From: Melampsora larici-populina 98AG31
Taxonomy: Eukaryota; Basidiomycota; Pucciniomycetes; Pucciniales; Melampsoraceae
Reading direction: 5' to 3'
Length of the DNA stretch: 64,000 bases
NCBI RefSeq assembly: GCF_000204055.1
Contig: NW_006768781.1
Coordinates: 1,373,141-1,437,140 of the forward strand
Each line of letters begins with the position of its first letter. Positions within the stretch are counted from its first letter, which is position 1. The position numbers were made by a program, and so were the translations under genes. Shown here piece after piece: positions 44,300-56,800 of the stretch. The notes under the pieces were generated by a model. It searched no databases and was not told the DNA's origin. It saw only the letters and a program-made list of their open reading frames with translations.

Positions 44300-45403
44300 A
44301 TGGTGAGCTCATAAACACAGCATAGTTGATGTTACTAAATCGGGTCTTTCTTGTGTCTTCCAGAATCGCATCTTCGGTAGCTCATCTGCAAAGGCTCCGA
44401 AACCAACTCTGAACGATGCCATTCAATCCACTGAAACAAGAATAGACTCCATGGAAGTGAAGATTAGAAAGTTGGATGCTGAATTGATCCGATACAAGGA
44501 GAACATGAAGAAACTACGCGATGGACCAGGCAAGGTCAAACTCTAGCGATACCAATCGGTTTAAGACGCGAGATTCACTGACGTGGTGTGGTGACGATTG
44601 CTGGATCCCTGGATCAACCATTTCGCAAAGATCAGACAGCAATGCAACAGCGAGCAATGAGGGTGCTTAAGCAGAAAAAACTGTGCGTGAATGTCTGAGC
44701 CTTTCGATCTACAGGGTATCATATCTGGTTTTCTGATCTTCATCTTGGTGTCACCTCAGATACGAAGGACAGCTCGAGCAACTTCAACAACAAACCTTCA
44801 ATATGGAACAAGCTATAATGACGACTGATAACTTGCGTAACACGATGGCAACAGTGGATGCCATGAAGCAAGCAAATAAGGAGATGACGAAACAATATGG
44901 CAAGATCAACATCAGCCAGATCGAGGTCAGAGCATTACTATCCATCCAGAATGAATTCTGTCGTTGTCTGTCACTCATGACTGGGATTTTGACTAGGCGA
45001 TATCGTACGATATGGAAGACTTGATTGAACAAGCTAACGAGGTCCAAGAAAGTCTGGGCAGATCTTACGGTGTCCCTGACGAGATTGATGAAGACGAATT
45101 ACAAGCGGGTAAGTTCTGCCCTCGTTGGGAGATCAATTCGGATAAATTCCTGACTGACTCCTTGTGTGACTAAGAATTGGAGGCACTTGGAGATGACCTC
45201 ACTGAGCTCGAAAATCCAGATATGAACGACGGGATTCCCAGTTATTTGAAGAATACCGATGCTAGTCAATTACCTGAATTGCCCTCAGGCGAAGTAAGCC
45301 AAGCTTCACTGATCTTTTATACAATTCTGATTGAAGTCCAAGCTCTGATTTGTCTATTGTCTTCTAGCTTCAATCTCCAGCGGAACCCATCAAAGCCACT
45401 TGA
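44300..45403 (+). CDS. VPS60: ESCRT-III-associated protein Vps60/CHMP5
   Basis: Seven coding exons: 44300-44302 (only the ATG), 44364-44534, 44636-44682, 44760-44925, 44997-45108, 45175-45293 and 45368-45403; 217 residues, the family's usual size. The protein belongs to the Snf7 family and acts late in endosomal sorting and membrane scission by promoting Vps4 through Vta1. Landmarks are the N-terminal [19 protein letters not shown], the basic helix ([20 protein letters not shown]), [32 protein letters not shown], and the acidic C-terminal region with [16 protein letters not shown] and [19 protein letters not shown] motifs, split over exons 5 and 6. An initiation codon alone in exon 1 is unusual but splices cleanly (GTGAGC donor). 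Confidence 0.93.
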
Positions 45404-46567
45404 ACACTACATATTTCAATCTTGCTTGTTTTTTCTTCTTCAAGTCCGAAGCCGTCAAGGTCAGAGTCATTCGCTCAATGACATTCTGTGTATGTAATAA
45501 CAGTTCAGATTACCACAAAAAGATGCTGTGTGCAGAGCCTAAGAGCAATCACTGGTTTACAGAGCGTACTAATCTACATTGTCGCAAACCTTGTAATAAA
45601 AACATGAAATTGTGGTACATCCTCTGGGCCCTCACAACATATCCCACCCCATCACAAGCACGAGCTGTCTGTAAAAGCTATCAGGTCGAGAAGCACATCC
45701 CATAAAATTGTAAGATGTGATTTTGGGGGGTTGAGGGTAAGCATCACACTGCTGGTGTGAGGTATTTGTATAGAGGCTGTTGTAATGCAAAATGGGCAGT
45801 GAATACCAAAGTGCAAGTATGTTGGCACAACTACATATCCATGGTTTTGTGGTGGTCCCTTTTCTAGCCAACCATTCTGAATTTATGCAGCTTATGTCAA
45901 GTCTTTCTGACAAACACATGGTGAAACATAAAAAGAAATAAACATCTTACTATTGCAATTCAGTAAGACCCAAATGAACAAGTGATATGTGGATTCACCG
46001 GATTGAATCCCATTCCGATTCTCATATATAGGGAAAAACACTTCGGTCCAGACCCTACACCACTGAAGGGTCTTTACGTGCATATCACGCGCAGAACCTT
46101 TGCAGAGGGTGAGCGCGTGAAATTCTCGCTGAGTGCAAACACGTCATGGGCATGCGGCACCCTCGCCTCGCACCCACGTGCACTGACACGCTCCAGAGAC
46201 GCACCCGTCTCTGTAAAGTCACGTGTCCACAGTCTCTTCCGGACGCACAGCCCAATGCCAGGGGCCCACGTGAGAAGTCCTCACAGGCCAGATACGCCGT
46301 CCTCGCAGGGTGTTGACGCACACCTCCAAGGCCGCAGGCCTCAGCTGGGCGAGCGATCTTTGGGCATTGGGCGCTGTTGCGCTACGAACTCTCACTCAGA
46401 AGTTCAGAAGCTTTCAAGCTGGCCCGCGTTGTGAATAAATAAGCGGCACGACACGAACCAGAAGGCATAATTCATTACTTTTATCAATCATACAAGAAAA
46501 GGTAGAAAAGCAAGCCAAATAAGACTTGTCGATATGTTAATTTGAGTGGATTTAAATAAGTTGAGAA
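45404..46567. other. Intergenic with a base-composition switch
   Basis: AT-rich flank of Vps60 gives way at about 46080 to markedly GC-rich DNA. At about 46250 and 46362 GCCCAATGCC and GGCATTGGGC form an inverted pair. No gene can be supported here; it is probably the 3' flank of the minus-strand gene ending at 46568 or part of a repeat boundary. Confidence 0.4.
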
Positions 46568-49500
46568 TTATGTCATCATTGATTCATCCTCCTCGCCATC
46601 CTCCTCTCCACCCGGTTGCCCAGAGCCAGACCCCCCTAACACGTCCCCAGCGCCGAGAGCATGCGCGTCATTCTCAACGGCCGGTGCTAGCACTTCCTCA
46701 ACTGCGGGAGATGCCAGATGTGGTCCCAAAGTTTTCATGGTCGCCCACGAACGCTTGCCATCAAAAGCGTTGCGCTCATAGCGCACAATACGATCGAAGT
46801 ACCTGCGAGAGAACCATAAGGGTTAGCGAAACTCCTTACTCACGCTGACCCAATCGGATAAAATGAAAAACTCACAAAGCTCGATCGCTTTCTGGTCTGG
46901 CACGAAGGTCTGCCAGTACTTCGTCCATGACAGTCCACTGGCAACGTTTTTTGTTGACTGTGTGATTGAGGTGATACCACACTGTCACGTATTGCTTCGC
47001 GGAAGAAAGTCGTCGGTAAATGAAACCTATGATGCCACGTTAACCGGTGAACGGAGCACTAACCATGAAGATGATGCACTTGACAGTCTCGCGCCCCAAT
47101 TTTGTCAATGTTTCCTTGTTGCCAAGAGATCGAGCCTCGCGGATAAACACTCGGGCGACCTGTGTTTGTGTTCATTCGGTCGTCGTCAGGGTACAAAGGA
47201 ACACGGAAACACTGTGCGAACTGACCTGAAGCACCAGTGATTTGGCAGACGGGACGAGCAGCACATCGCCAACCGCGCCCTCGGGCGCACCCAGGATATT
47301 GGTGAGAAGCTTCATCGGGACAAGAGTTGGTCAGCTCACCATCCTTGATGCTGAAAGGGGGCCGAGGTCAAACTTACCACTGATCGCACCTTGCTGCGCT
47401 GATTCTTCAACGTCTCTTTGACGAAGAGGTACATCGGAGTTGCCGGAACGCACGCCTCGCCGGGGCTGTAATCGCTAAGGCAGTGTTCATCTACAAACTT
47501 GTGATCAAGCCCTTTGAGGAAGTTCTATCGAAAGTGTCTGTTTGTTCAGCTTTCGCAATGGTGTGACATGAGGAGAATAAGGAATCGAGTTACTGACAAA
47601 GGTCAGGACTTCCAAACTCTGCACCATGGTGGTGTGATCTCCGGCCACAGTCTTGCTGAATGCCTGCAGGTCTGGCCGGAAAATGAAACCTGACACCGCA
47701 TCCTTGAATGTGTCCTACGAAACAAATGCGCAAAAATTTGAACCAATCACGAGTGATTCGAGTAAACAAACACTTACTCGAATCACTCTGCCAGGTACCC
47801 ACTTGGGCCCCAATCCGCTCGATCGCCCTTCCTGAAAACTGAATACAAGGTACGCAAGTGTAGCGAGATATTCTTCACCGGGCAGTGTGATCTGCCCAAT
47901 GAAGACCAGCAAAATTAGCCCGTTGTCAAATGTTTGAGGCAGAAGTGGAGAGAAATATGTGGAAGTGAGCGTACCTCGCACATCCTTTGCAAAACTTCTT
48001 GATTCTCCTTTGTCAGTTTGAGCAAGTCGATATATTTTTTAACACTGCTGGCACCTGCGGCTGGCCGCAAAGAGGCTCTGGCTGGGGTGCCTGTGCCGCT
48101 GTAGTATTTAAAGCTCAACAAGAGCTTTACAACACCTAAGAAGGGATAATCTACTACGTGTAATATAGTAGAAGTTGCCTAAAGACTGCCTTCTTCAAAG
48201 AAACCAGCACGAGGGCACTTGCTGACCACTTTGTGATAACAGAGAAATAGATAAAGCACCAGAGAAAATAAAGCAATACTGTTGTGTAGTATTATTCCCA
48301 GATTTTAAGCGCAAAAAGTCACACACTATGTTTATTACTAGCAATACCGTTGTAAGTATTATTCCCAATTTGACTTATAGTCTTTAACACACGTAAATAA
48401 ATTTCTCCTTGCTTTGAAGGGGCGGATTTAAGTGATCTTAGTACAAATATAGTAAATAAATGATGATTTATAACACTACAACAAAGGTATAAGATGCAGA
48501 AAAGGGCGCTACTATCCTAAAATCATCAAGGAGTATTTATATCCACATGTAACAACTTTTAAAACAGTCAACAGCTTCAAAAACCAATCAAATCCGCCTA
48601 AATAACCCTAAAAACCATGTAATGACGCAATGTAATGATCTTGTTACTAATGTATGATGTAATTTTCACAGCCAAAAGTGATCAATGACGCAATAATATG
48701 ATGTACAGCACTTCTTAAGATGAATACAGGTGATTTTTTCCTTGTAAACTAGCTGAAACCCAATTTTTGAGATTACAAATTTTTTCAGATGTGCTCCAAT
48801 TTTTGATTACTAAAGTGCATCTTGTAGCCCACGTGTTACTGATCATTTCTGACACCTACATGACCTACTTCTGATGAGTGATGAGTAAGATATTGAGTTG
48901 TGAAGTTAAGGTTTTTGGTGTTACATGTGACTTGTGACTGTAAATTCGAGATTCACACCAATTTCTTATTTGCCTTATAACTTTTTACATAAACCTCCGT
49001 TACTAATGATTTAAAGATTGTACGTTATGTAATCCACTCTTCTGCGTTGAATGAGCTATCTACCAACTTATTCTGACGTCATTTGACATATGTAATTAGC
49101 TGAAAACCTCCATTTTCGACGATTTTCACCTATTTTCTTCACTTTTCACAGCTGCTACTCTCTTTTTCTTGCTCATGTAATATGACATCGTCTTCTATAA
49201 CCTTAAAAATCCCGGAAAATCCTCTTGGCAACCTTAATTTCCACTACTACCACCATTACATATGTAAACTACACGCATAACCCTTGTTTACCAACTTCGA
49301 AAAAGTACCTTTCTGCTAATAACTTCTGTTTTTCCTTATCAACCTTGAAGATTAAAATTGTTACTGTATTATAAACTGTTGTTCTTTCATATCTTAACCT
49401 CATAAAACCCATAACTTAATTATAAATAAGCTAAAAACCATTTTCCAACTTTTACACCTATATTTTCGAATTTTTCTTATCTTTTTCTTTTCTGTCTTTT

Positions 49501-49964
49501 TGTAATAACTTTGTAAGTAAACTATGTTGATCTTAATAATAATTTTGAAATAAGATGACATAATAATGAGCTAATAAGTATACATAAGCCTCTAAGAGCT
49601 TCAATTGATCTGAAAACCTGAATTTCGAATTCTCTGCTATATTGAAGTTTGCTAATAAATTGGTAAAGTGAAAGATGATTTAATTTTCTTGATTGATATC
49701 ATAAATAGATCACCACACCGCGTGGTTGGGGCGGCCGAAAGAGAGTTGCAGCAGCGGTTCGGGGTGATTCTCCTGTCAAAGACGTCGCGCTTTGGGAGGC
49801 TACACAAGCGGGAACGTGTATGAGGAAGGTACGGGTCAGTTGGAAGCGAAAGAGGGGGGGGAAAGAAATGGAATGTTACAGTGTAACAAAAAGGGGGTAT
49901 GTGGTTGGACCACACCGAACTGGCTGTTTTCCACGCTGGCATCGTCCTCGAAAATATCATCCAT
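46568..49964 (-). pseudogene. Multi-exon gene of unknown function, exon 2 split by an LTR-like insertion
   Basis: Exons, minus strand: 49964-49916, 49772-49718 plus 48097-47975 (one exon split by the insertion), 47891-47778, 47714-47598, 47524-47378, 47309-47226, 47159-47060, 47026-46876 and 46802-46568. Frames agree throughout and there are no stops. The product starts with an acidic MDDIFEDDASVENSQ. It then has a helical stretch (KKYIDLLKLTKENQEVLQRM), a core with LAYLVFSFQEG, GPKWVPGRV, FIREARSLGNKETLTKL and KQYVTVWYHLNHTV, and an acidic Gly-rich tail. I know no named domain; the layout suggests a lineage-expanded rust family, which is inference. The exon 6 donor is a weak GTGCTC. Unless the 1.6-kb insertion is spliced out, the gene is broken. 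Confidence 0.6.
48098..49717 (-). mobile_element. LTR-like insertion (TG...CA ends), copy 2
   Basis: On the minus strand it begins TGTGGTGATC and ends ATACTACA, matching the ends and most of the body of the element at 12059-13615 (opposite orientation, about 1.6 kb; the first few hundred bases are the most diverged). The 4-bp duplication is exact: CCGC at 48094-48097 and at 49718-49721. Removing the element and one duplicate fuses the two halves of a coding exon in frame (CAA-CCA-CGC-GGC-ACA). No ORF is present. Confidence 0.78.
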
Positions 49965-50781
49965 CGCAAAATCGGAAGTGTGCGAAGAAGAATGAAGTAG
50001 GGAAAAAAAAAACTGTGACGACCTCGTTCCGTTTCAGAAAGAAGCATCATGAAACGACGCTATATAACCAGACGGCCGGAAGGGTGTACTTGCCTGTGAA
50101 TAGTAGAGCTGACATTCCGAACCTAAAAGCGAGTCTATCCCTTTGACATCAGGAATGTCAGCACGTGTGAGGGGCATTCCTGGGTTAATCAGAATTCTTG
50201 AATGCATGAATGCATTCCTGAGGAACTTACTTGCACGGATCTTGAGGTATTCAAAGGTATGCATCGATGGCAGATTGGATATACCGGTGAAGAAGGTCCC
50301 AACCGCAGGTGAGTCCGAAGCGTGCAGTTTTGAAGCGTTGAGAAAGCCAGCCATGAGTGTTGATGAGTGAGTGGAAGGGTTTCATTCAAGCGAGCAAGGG
50401 GGGTTCCAGGTGGGGAGTGGGACTTGTGAACCTCGCCTCCCCTGTTCATGTCCCACTTCACAGGTGGACATGTCACCAACAGGGGACTTCCAAAGTCGTT
50501 TGAGGGCATTCCTAAAGGTCTTATCGATGGGAAACAAGGCCAAAAGGGCTTTAGTCCGCCAGGCATATCAGCACCAACTTTCCAAACAGATGTAGACACA
50601 GACATAGTGGTGGTTCATCTCACACGGACCACCAAAGTCAAGGATAGATCACAAAGGTCCTTTTCATTTGTCAAAGCAAATTCAAGGAAAGATCACAAAG
50701 GTTCTTTTCATTGCAAAAATAATTCCATTACAAATATACAATTTCCAGAGCCGGTCAAAATGGTATATGACCAAGTCTCAG

Positions 50782-53700
50782 CTACATATGTATTTCCGGC
50801 ACATCATCTTCGTCCTCTTCCATGGGCACATCCATAGAATCAAACATGGCACTGTTTGGATTGGCTTTGGGTGGACATTTTTCCACCCAAGTTGAGAGGC
50901 CTTTGGTAATGGAGGCTTGCCATTCATCTGGGGTGACTTCCGACCACTCATACTTGGTCACACTGCGATGATACTCTGACGAATAGTGGGCACCCGCATT
51001 GATGATGTACGAGTTGAACGCCTCATGAGACACTTCCGGCCTTTTTTTTTGCGCGGCGGTGCGTTCGATTCGGAAAGCACGGGTCTTTGTGACACCACAT
51101 TTGGCGTCATGGCAGTTGTGCTGCACATTGAGGACGCATGATATATTCTGTTTCCAAAAACAGTCAGTTCAAATAATTGAACCACAAATTGTTTGAACAC
51201 ATACCTCAATTTTGATCCATGCATACTGATTGATTTCTGTGGCCTCCCGCATACCATAAAAGGGGTGTAGTCCAGCCGACAACTTGATTTTTTGTACTTT
51301 GATCAAAATCACGTTACTTGACAGTTGTTCCCATATCCCGGTTACACGGCCAATCTTCATAGGTGAACTTGACTCGGGTTCAAAATCAATCTGCGGTGGG
51401 TAGAAAAGACAGTTAGCGCGCCGGAATTATTTTTGGAAATGATCATTGTCATTACCAATAAAAAAGTGCCGCATAAAACTTTGCGCCCATCGGGAAGTAC
51501 CACTTGGCAACCTTTCCTCCAAAGTTTATTTGGCCATTGAATGCGTAACTCATTGGGGGTCTCTTCTTCTTGCAAATTGGCGGCTAGTGAAAGAAAAAAC
51601 AACCGGAGAATTCACGGTGAAATCCACGGTACAGCAAGGTGAAATACGCGACTTACGAGTCACTTTGACTTTCCTTTCCTGTGATGGCAAGAAAGGGAGA
51701 TGGAGACCAACAGACCGCCACACCTCTTTTTCTTGGAATAGCTCTTGGAAAAGTTTTGACGCTGTTGCTCGTGTCCCGAGTCTTGAATCAAAGAAAGATC
51801 CCCCCGTAATGAGCATCCGCACAAGCCGTTTGTTATTGAAGCTGTTAGAAATATCTTTGCCAGGCGCGTGGTGATTGGACTTGATTGAGGCGGCACGTGT
51901 TGTGCCGTTTTGAGCTTCCATCTTGTCAGTCAGAAATAACGGGGGAGGTCCAAAGCGGTCGACTGAATCCGGGAGGTGGGTGAGCATGTGAAATTTTGGT
52001 TTGTTTGTCCATTGGGCAGTTAGAGCCACAAGCTGGTTCAAGAATCGAGACACCACAATGTTAATTCAGTAAGGTATGGCTGCTTGTGAAAAATCCGGGT
52101 TTGAGATATGTATGATGCCAAGTGAACCAAAGCAATCCAACAATGTCGATAATCATCAGGTAGAAATTCGAAAAACACAAACGGCGCCGCCTGCAAGACC
52201 ACACGGAAGTCTTTTCCGAGTAGGCTGTTGGCGTAATGAACCATGTTCCGTGGCTGGATTGGAGCACAATTCAGACCATCAATTGCAACAGATTGCCAAC
52301 GTCCGGTTACAATCGCCAGTTCGGCCGGAGATAACTTTGAAATCACATCACGATACATATATTTAGTGACCCCAAGCAAAACTACATGTAATGATTCAAC
52401 CGGGGTGTCTATGTGTCCATCAAAAGCTGAGAAAGATATGTCAGCTATGAGATGAGTTGGTTATTAATATTAGTAAAAGAGTAAATACCAGCCAAGCGTA
52501 GAAAAGGATTGAACATATGTTCTCCAAATTCCTCCTCCAAACTTTCACAATGTTTGATGATCTCGTCTTGGGACATCTGGTCTTCTTTGGGTCTATGTTT
52601 GTTGGAGCGGTAGAGTTGCTGAGCATCTTTTGCAAAGGGCAGATTTAAAGAATCACGAGTTCCATAGGCTTTAGAAAGATCATCAAATTGCCTGATGCTT
52701 TTGGGGTTTCGTGTCAACTTCCACAACTGTTTCGTCTGTTCTCGCGTGCGTGCCCAGTTACGTCTTGGCCGATGAGCGTACACAAAAATGCACAGTGAGG
52801 AAAAGTATCAAATATGTGGCAATTTCAGGTGGAAATCGTACAGGGCACCAGTTCGCGTCGATTCCCACAAACTGTTGGACATAGGTCTCGGTTTGCTTAT
52901 CCGCTCGAGACTCGACTGTCAAGTCGCATATTCGACAAGGTGATAAAGTCCCCGAGGGATTGGTAGTATTTGAAATCTCAGCGTGCATCGGTGAGTCTCC
53001 CATGTGGCATAGGATAAATGGTACCACCAGGACGTCTTGCTGAATGCTGCAGTCAAATGCATTAAACCCATGTGAAGCTGCTTCACTGGAGACAATTGTC
53101 AGCTCAACACTTGTGAAACCAACCATTTATATCATAAAAATGAGGACGCACTTCAATTCATCTACTATCTGATCACCTTGCTCCAGAGCACTTGCAATGT
53201 TTGAAGTGCACAACGAGTGAATGTGAAACTCCTGATTTGTAAATTTGGGAACCAGGCCGCCCAAGGAGAAATAGAAGGACATGTGTTTATTCCATTTTTT
53301 GGACATGTTTCCCGAAGTATCATCGGAGTAAAGTACAATTGGTACACTTCTAATAATCATAGCATTAGCCTTAGACAGCCAGGGATTTGGGAGCTCAATG
53401 AGCTTGACTCCGTTCTTGGTATTCTCTATAGATAGAAGTCAGACAATCTGTTAGCCTTTTTGGACGCGCGCAAAGCAAAGCAAAACAGTCCAAAGAAGGA
53501 TGAGAAACTCTTGGTGAACTCACGCAGGAGGTGGGTGTTTACACAATCACTCCATTTATTACCATCCAACAATTCTATTCGCGGGAAAGATGTGGCAAAA
53601 GTTTGAACGCTGACATCCAAAAACGTCCCCGAGGCAAAGTTGGGCTCTGCAGGAATCACGAAATTGCGAGAGCCTTGACCAGCGGGTGCAACCTCTAAGC

Positions 53701-55049
53701 ACTTCGCCCGTACGGAGCACTCGTCTTGATAGAAAAAGACTGGGACAACCACGCGCGCGTCTGCCAATTGAGTTGGTTTGTATAGGTAGAAGTGTTCCCC
53801 TGCCACATCAACCATCGGCACTCGGAGACTGGGAGGTAGCTCTTCCCGCCATTTCTTTGATTGGGAATATCGGTCGACAATGACACCTTCATCCGTTTTG
53901 GGGAAAAATTTCATATGGGGAGCCACTTCGGGGTTGCCCAGCTCCTACACGATGATTATCAGACGACCAAACAAATAGTGAATCTTAGAGAATCAATACT
54001 GATGTGGGGGACAAGCACAAGACTTACTTGGGACACAATATCGCAAACGGAGAGAGTAAAACATGGATTTCCCAGTGGGCTTATCCTTTCTAACACCCTC
54101 AAGCCGAGGCGAGCTTTCAAATCAGTGCGAATCTTCTTTATGTGACCTGAGATGCGGAGAGTCAGATCAATCTTGACCGTAGAGCCATGGCGCCCGCCGT
54201 CAGAATGGAAAATCACACTGACCCAGATCTGGCAGGTCAACTTTAAGAACCCTCTTGAGAATCGAACGGATCCGGTTGTACTCTGCTGTCGACATCAAGT
54301 TGCGCCCAGTTCCCATCATCAATAGGGCCGCGGCGCGCTGGAATAGGAACGATGGTACAAACCATGTCAGTACCTTTCACGGAATAAGTAACTGAGGGAC
54401 TCGGACAACCTCTGCCTTTTGTAAAGGGTACCACGGAAGCCACGTGTCTGTGGCCGCCTGTTTGGGTTCAACTGCCTGTGAACTGCAGCCTGGTGAATCG
54501 GAACCGTCAAGCATTTCCTCCAAGTCGACACTAGACTCTCCAGAGGTGCAGCCGAGTTTGATTGGATGTGATGGATCATAGAGGGATTCCAGGCCGTCCG
54601 AGCTAGAATCGACGCCGTCCTGAAAAATATCCATAGCGTTTTGATTGTGGGCATTTTGATCTTCCGCAACTTCTTCGACGGGATCGTCCTCGGGAAACAT
54701 TGGGGCAGCCAATAATGTTTGCCTGTTCCCGAGAGGGGATCGAGGGCCTAAACCAGGTGGTGCCGCGGCCGGCTCAGCTGCCGCGATTCTTTCCAGCTCA
54801 AGTCGGACTCGGTCAACGTGAGTTTTCAACTTGCTGTGTCTGATCTTGTCCTTGAACATGCGACCGGTACAGAGTTTACATAGCCACTGTCCGGTGTGGG
54901 ACCCAGCCGTGGAAAGTATAAAGTCTACGGAAAGACCATCAAAACAAAGGGTGGGATTCAACGTAGAACGTAGTGCAAAGATCCGCGGCTTAATGATTCT
55001 CACATTCGTCAGAGCTCGCTTGGGCTGGGGAAATCAAAACGACAGGCAT
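50782..55049 (-). CDS. Plavaka/CACTA-like transposase gene, nearly open
   Basis: Exons resolved: 55049-55004, 54924-54410, 54337-54223, 54146-54028, 53944-53524, 53425-53152, 53085-52842. Approximate: 52783-52490, 52410-52060, 52055-51655, 51600-51460, 51390-51190, 51150-50782. A zinc finger (WLCKLCTGRMFKDKIRHSKL) opens the protein; then WLPWYPLQKAE, EYNRIRSIL, a DDTSGNMSKKWNKH...SFYFSLGGL block, CHMGDSPMHAE and SPCRICDL, ARTREQTKQLW, FDGHIDTPVESLHVVLLGV, NKPKFHMLTHLPDS...FGP...EAQNG, and a C-terminal HNCHDAKCGVTKTRA. These blocks are those of fungal Plavaka-type (CACTA-related) transposases, some of which pass for hypothetical proteins. One frame change near 52780-52785 fits no canonical intron and may be a 1-nt slip in a T run. 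Confidence 0.7.
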
Positions 55050-55155
55050 CTTGATTTATTGTATACTGTGATTGTGATTGGTCGAGCCAAAGGCTATCGG
55101 GAATCAATGTGGGAAGTAAGTAACGCTTTAGGAGAGTCAAAATTATTTTCAAGTA

Positions 55156-55617
55156 CAGTGGGTAAACCCGAGTACGTGTTCCGACCTGCCCTGCAAAATC
55201 CAATTTCACCTTTTGGGGCAATGTCGGGGCACTCAATCTGAATGTTTGAGACTGGCACCCAGACCATTGAAAAGGTATTGCTTTGATGAATCTAGGAATA
55301 TGGTTTTGGAGACCAAAAATATGATTTTACTCTTTTAGGGGTTTGGATTTTCGGACCTAGGCCTCAATTAGGTACCTAGCTAGCTACTTAGCAACGCACT
55401 AGGCCCATAATTTGATGAATATGGTGGCTCAAGTGGCAAATAACCTCCAAATTTGCCTTTTTTTGAAAAAAAAACCAAACTTTTGCAACCTAGCACCACC
55501 CCTCGACCTTCTTCTCCCGCCAAAAAAAGCAGAAAAAATGGCAAAAAAATCTCAAAAATTTCGGAACCAAAGCTCTATGCAGGGTGGCTTGGAACACGTA
55601 CTCGGGTTTACCCACTG
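55156..55617. mobile_element. Tc1/mariner-type MITE
   Basis: The ends are perfect inverted repeats of 27 bp beginning CAGTGGGTAAACCCGAGTAC, with the TA dinucleotide duplicated on both sides (55154-55155 and 55618-55619). The element is 462 bp and codes for nothing convincing. TA targets and CAGT-type ends are those of Tc1/mariner elements. It sits 107 bp upstream of the start codon of the Plavaka-like gene, probably in its promoter. Confidence 0.88.
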
Positions 55618-55619
55618 TA

Positions 55620-56800
55620 AGTCTCGATTTGCGTCAAGATCGAGTGTTCATGGGATCATGTGGGACTTGGACTGGTCTTCTGACATGTCCGGTTTATTTC
55701 CATGCAGCGGGGGAACACTTCAAGCGGTTGGGAGATCAAGTGTTTGGATACTGTTTGCATCACATTACGATCGCTGGCACGTGAGAACCATGATAGGTTG
55801 ATGTTGAACTGGCACCTGTGGCATACAGATCCTCTGGTGAAACACCGAAGAAAAAGAGAAAAATACATACGGTATCTACGGAAGCCCTGAGCGGGGGGGG
55901 TGTGACACACACATCACACACAAAAAACACACCAAAAATAACAAAACACAACACAACAAACTACATATTCTACAACTATTGTTCTGAATGACCTTCACAT
56001 TTCAAACATCCACCTCATACACTCTCGATCCCAAGCTCAACTGGCTAAGCAATCCATCAATTCACAATGATAGCACTCTAGAAACGATGCTATCAACCAT
56101 ACCTATAAGCTCCAGCTCATGAAGGAACACCAAACTCCAAGCAATCCTTGGTTAAAATCAATCAAAGCACTAGGAGCGTGAGTGGCTTGCCTCTGGTCAT
56201 CTCTATTCATCTCAGTCTAAATTTCAAGTCTTCAAATCAAATTAACATTGCATATGGCTTATCATCATCTTCTCTGTGGATTCCGTGGATCGGACTACCA
56301 TTTTAGTGTTGATTGCATTCTTTGTAAGGCTCTTTTGTTAATACACACTATTTGTTCATACAAATCTAGACTCCTAACTGATTGAATAAGAATGGGTTTA
56401 GTGTATTGAATGTTTTAAAATTATGACAAATAAAAAAGAATAGAAACACATAAGACAGCTTGACGGTTTAACTATATGAAAAACATTGCAATAAAAAAAT
56501 AATTTTACGTAACATGATAGAATCATGATGTGAATAAATTATTGATGTCATGAGGATAGAAAAACAGAAAAGAAAAACACTAGATGTTACACATTTTCAA
56601 AGATAGATTTAAAAGCAAAAAAATTATTGTAACATCTTGTAGATAATTCCAAAACACTGTTACCTATATATTCAACCCCATGTTCCGTGTTCCTCACTCA
56701 ATATTTTTTTTTCTTTCTTACCCGCTTCAAACCTATAAAGTCAGATTAATACCTCCAAAAACCTATAAAATCATATTTATACCTTCAAACACCTCTCATC
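55620..56800. other. Intergenic; 5' flanks of two divergent genes
   Basis: At 55620-55890 the plus strand has short coding-like stretches (DQVFGYCLHHITIAGT, HTDPLVKHRRKREKYIRYLR) in different frames, perhaps a degraded transposon fragment. From 55900 on the sequence is AT-rich with no ORFs and should include the promoter of the alpha-kinase-like gene. It has a repeated motif, ACCTATAAAxTCA (about 56730 and 56762), shortly before the ATG. Confidence 0.4.

Noticed and set aside
45632..45919. Minus-strand 95-codon ORF after Vps60
   Set aside because: Composition is like random AT-rich DNA; no domain, splice partner or conserved block.
49652..50050. Minus-strand ORF of 132 codons read as its own gene
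   Set aside because: Its interior belongs in other frames to exons 1-2 of the gene at 46568-49964, and it runs into the inserted element.
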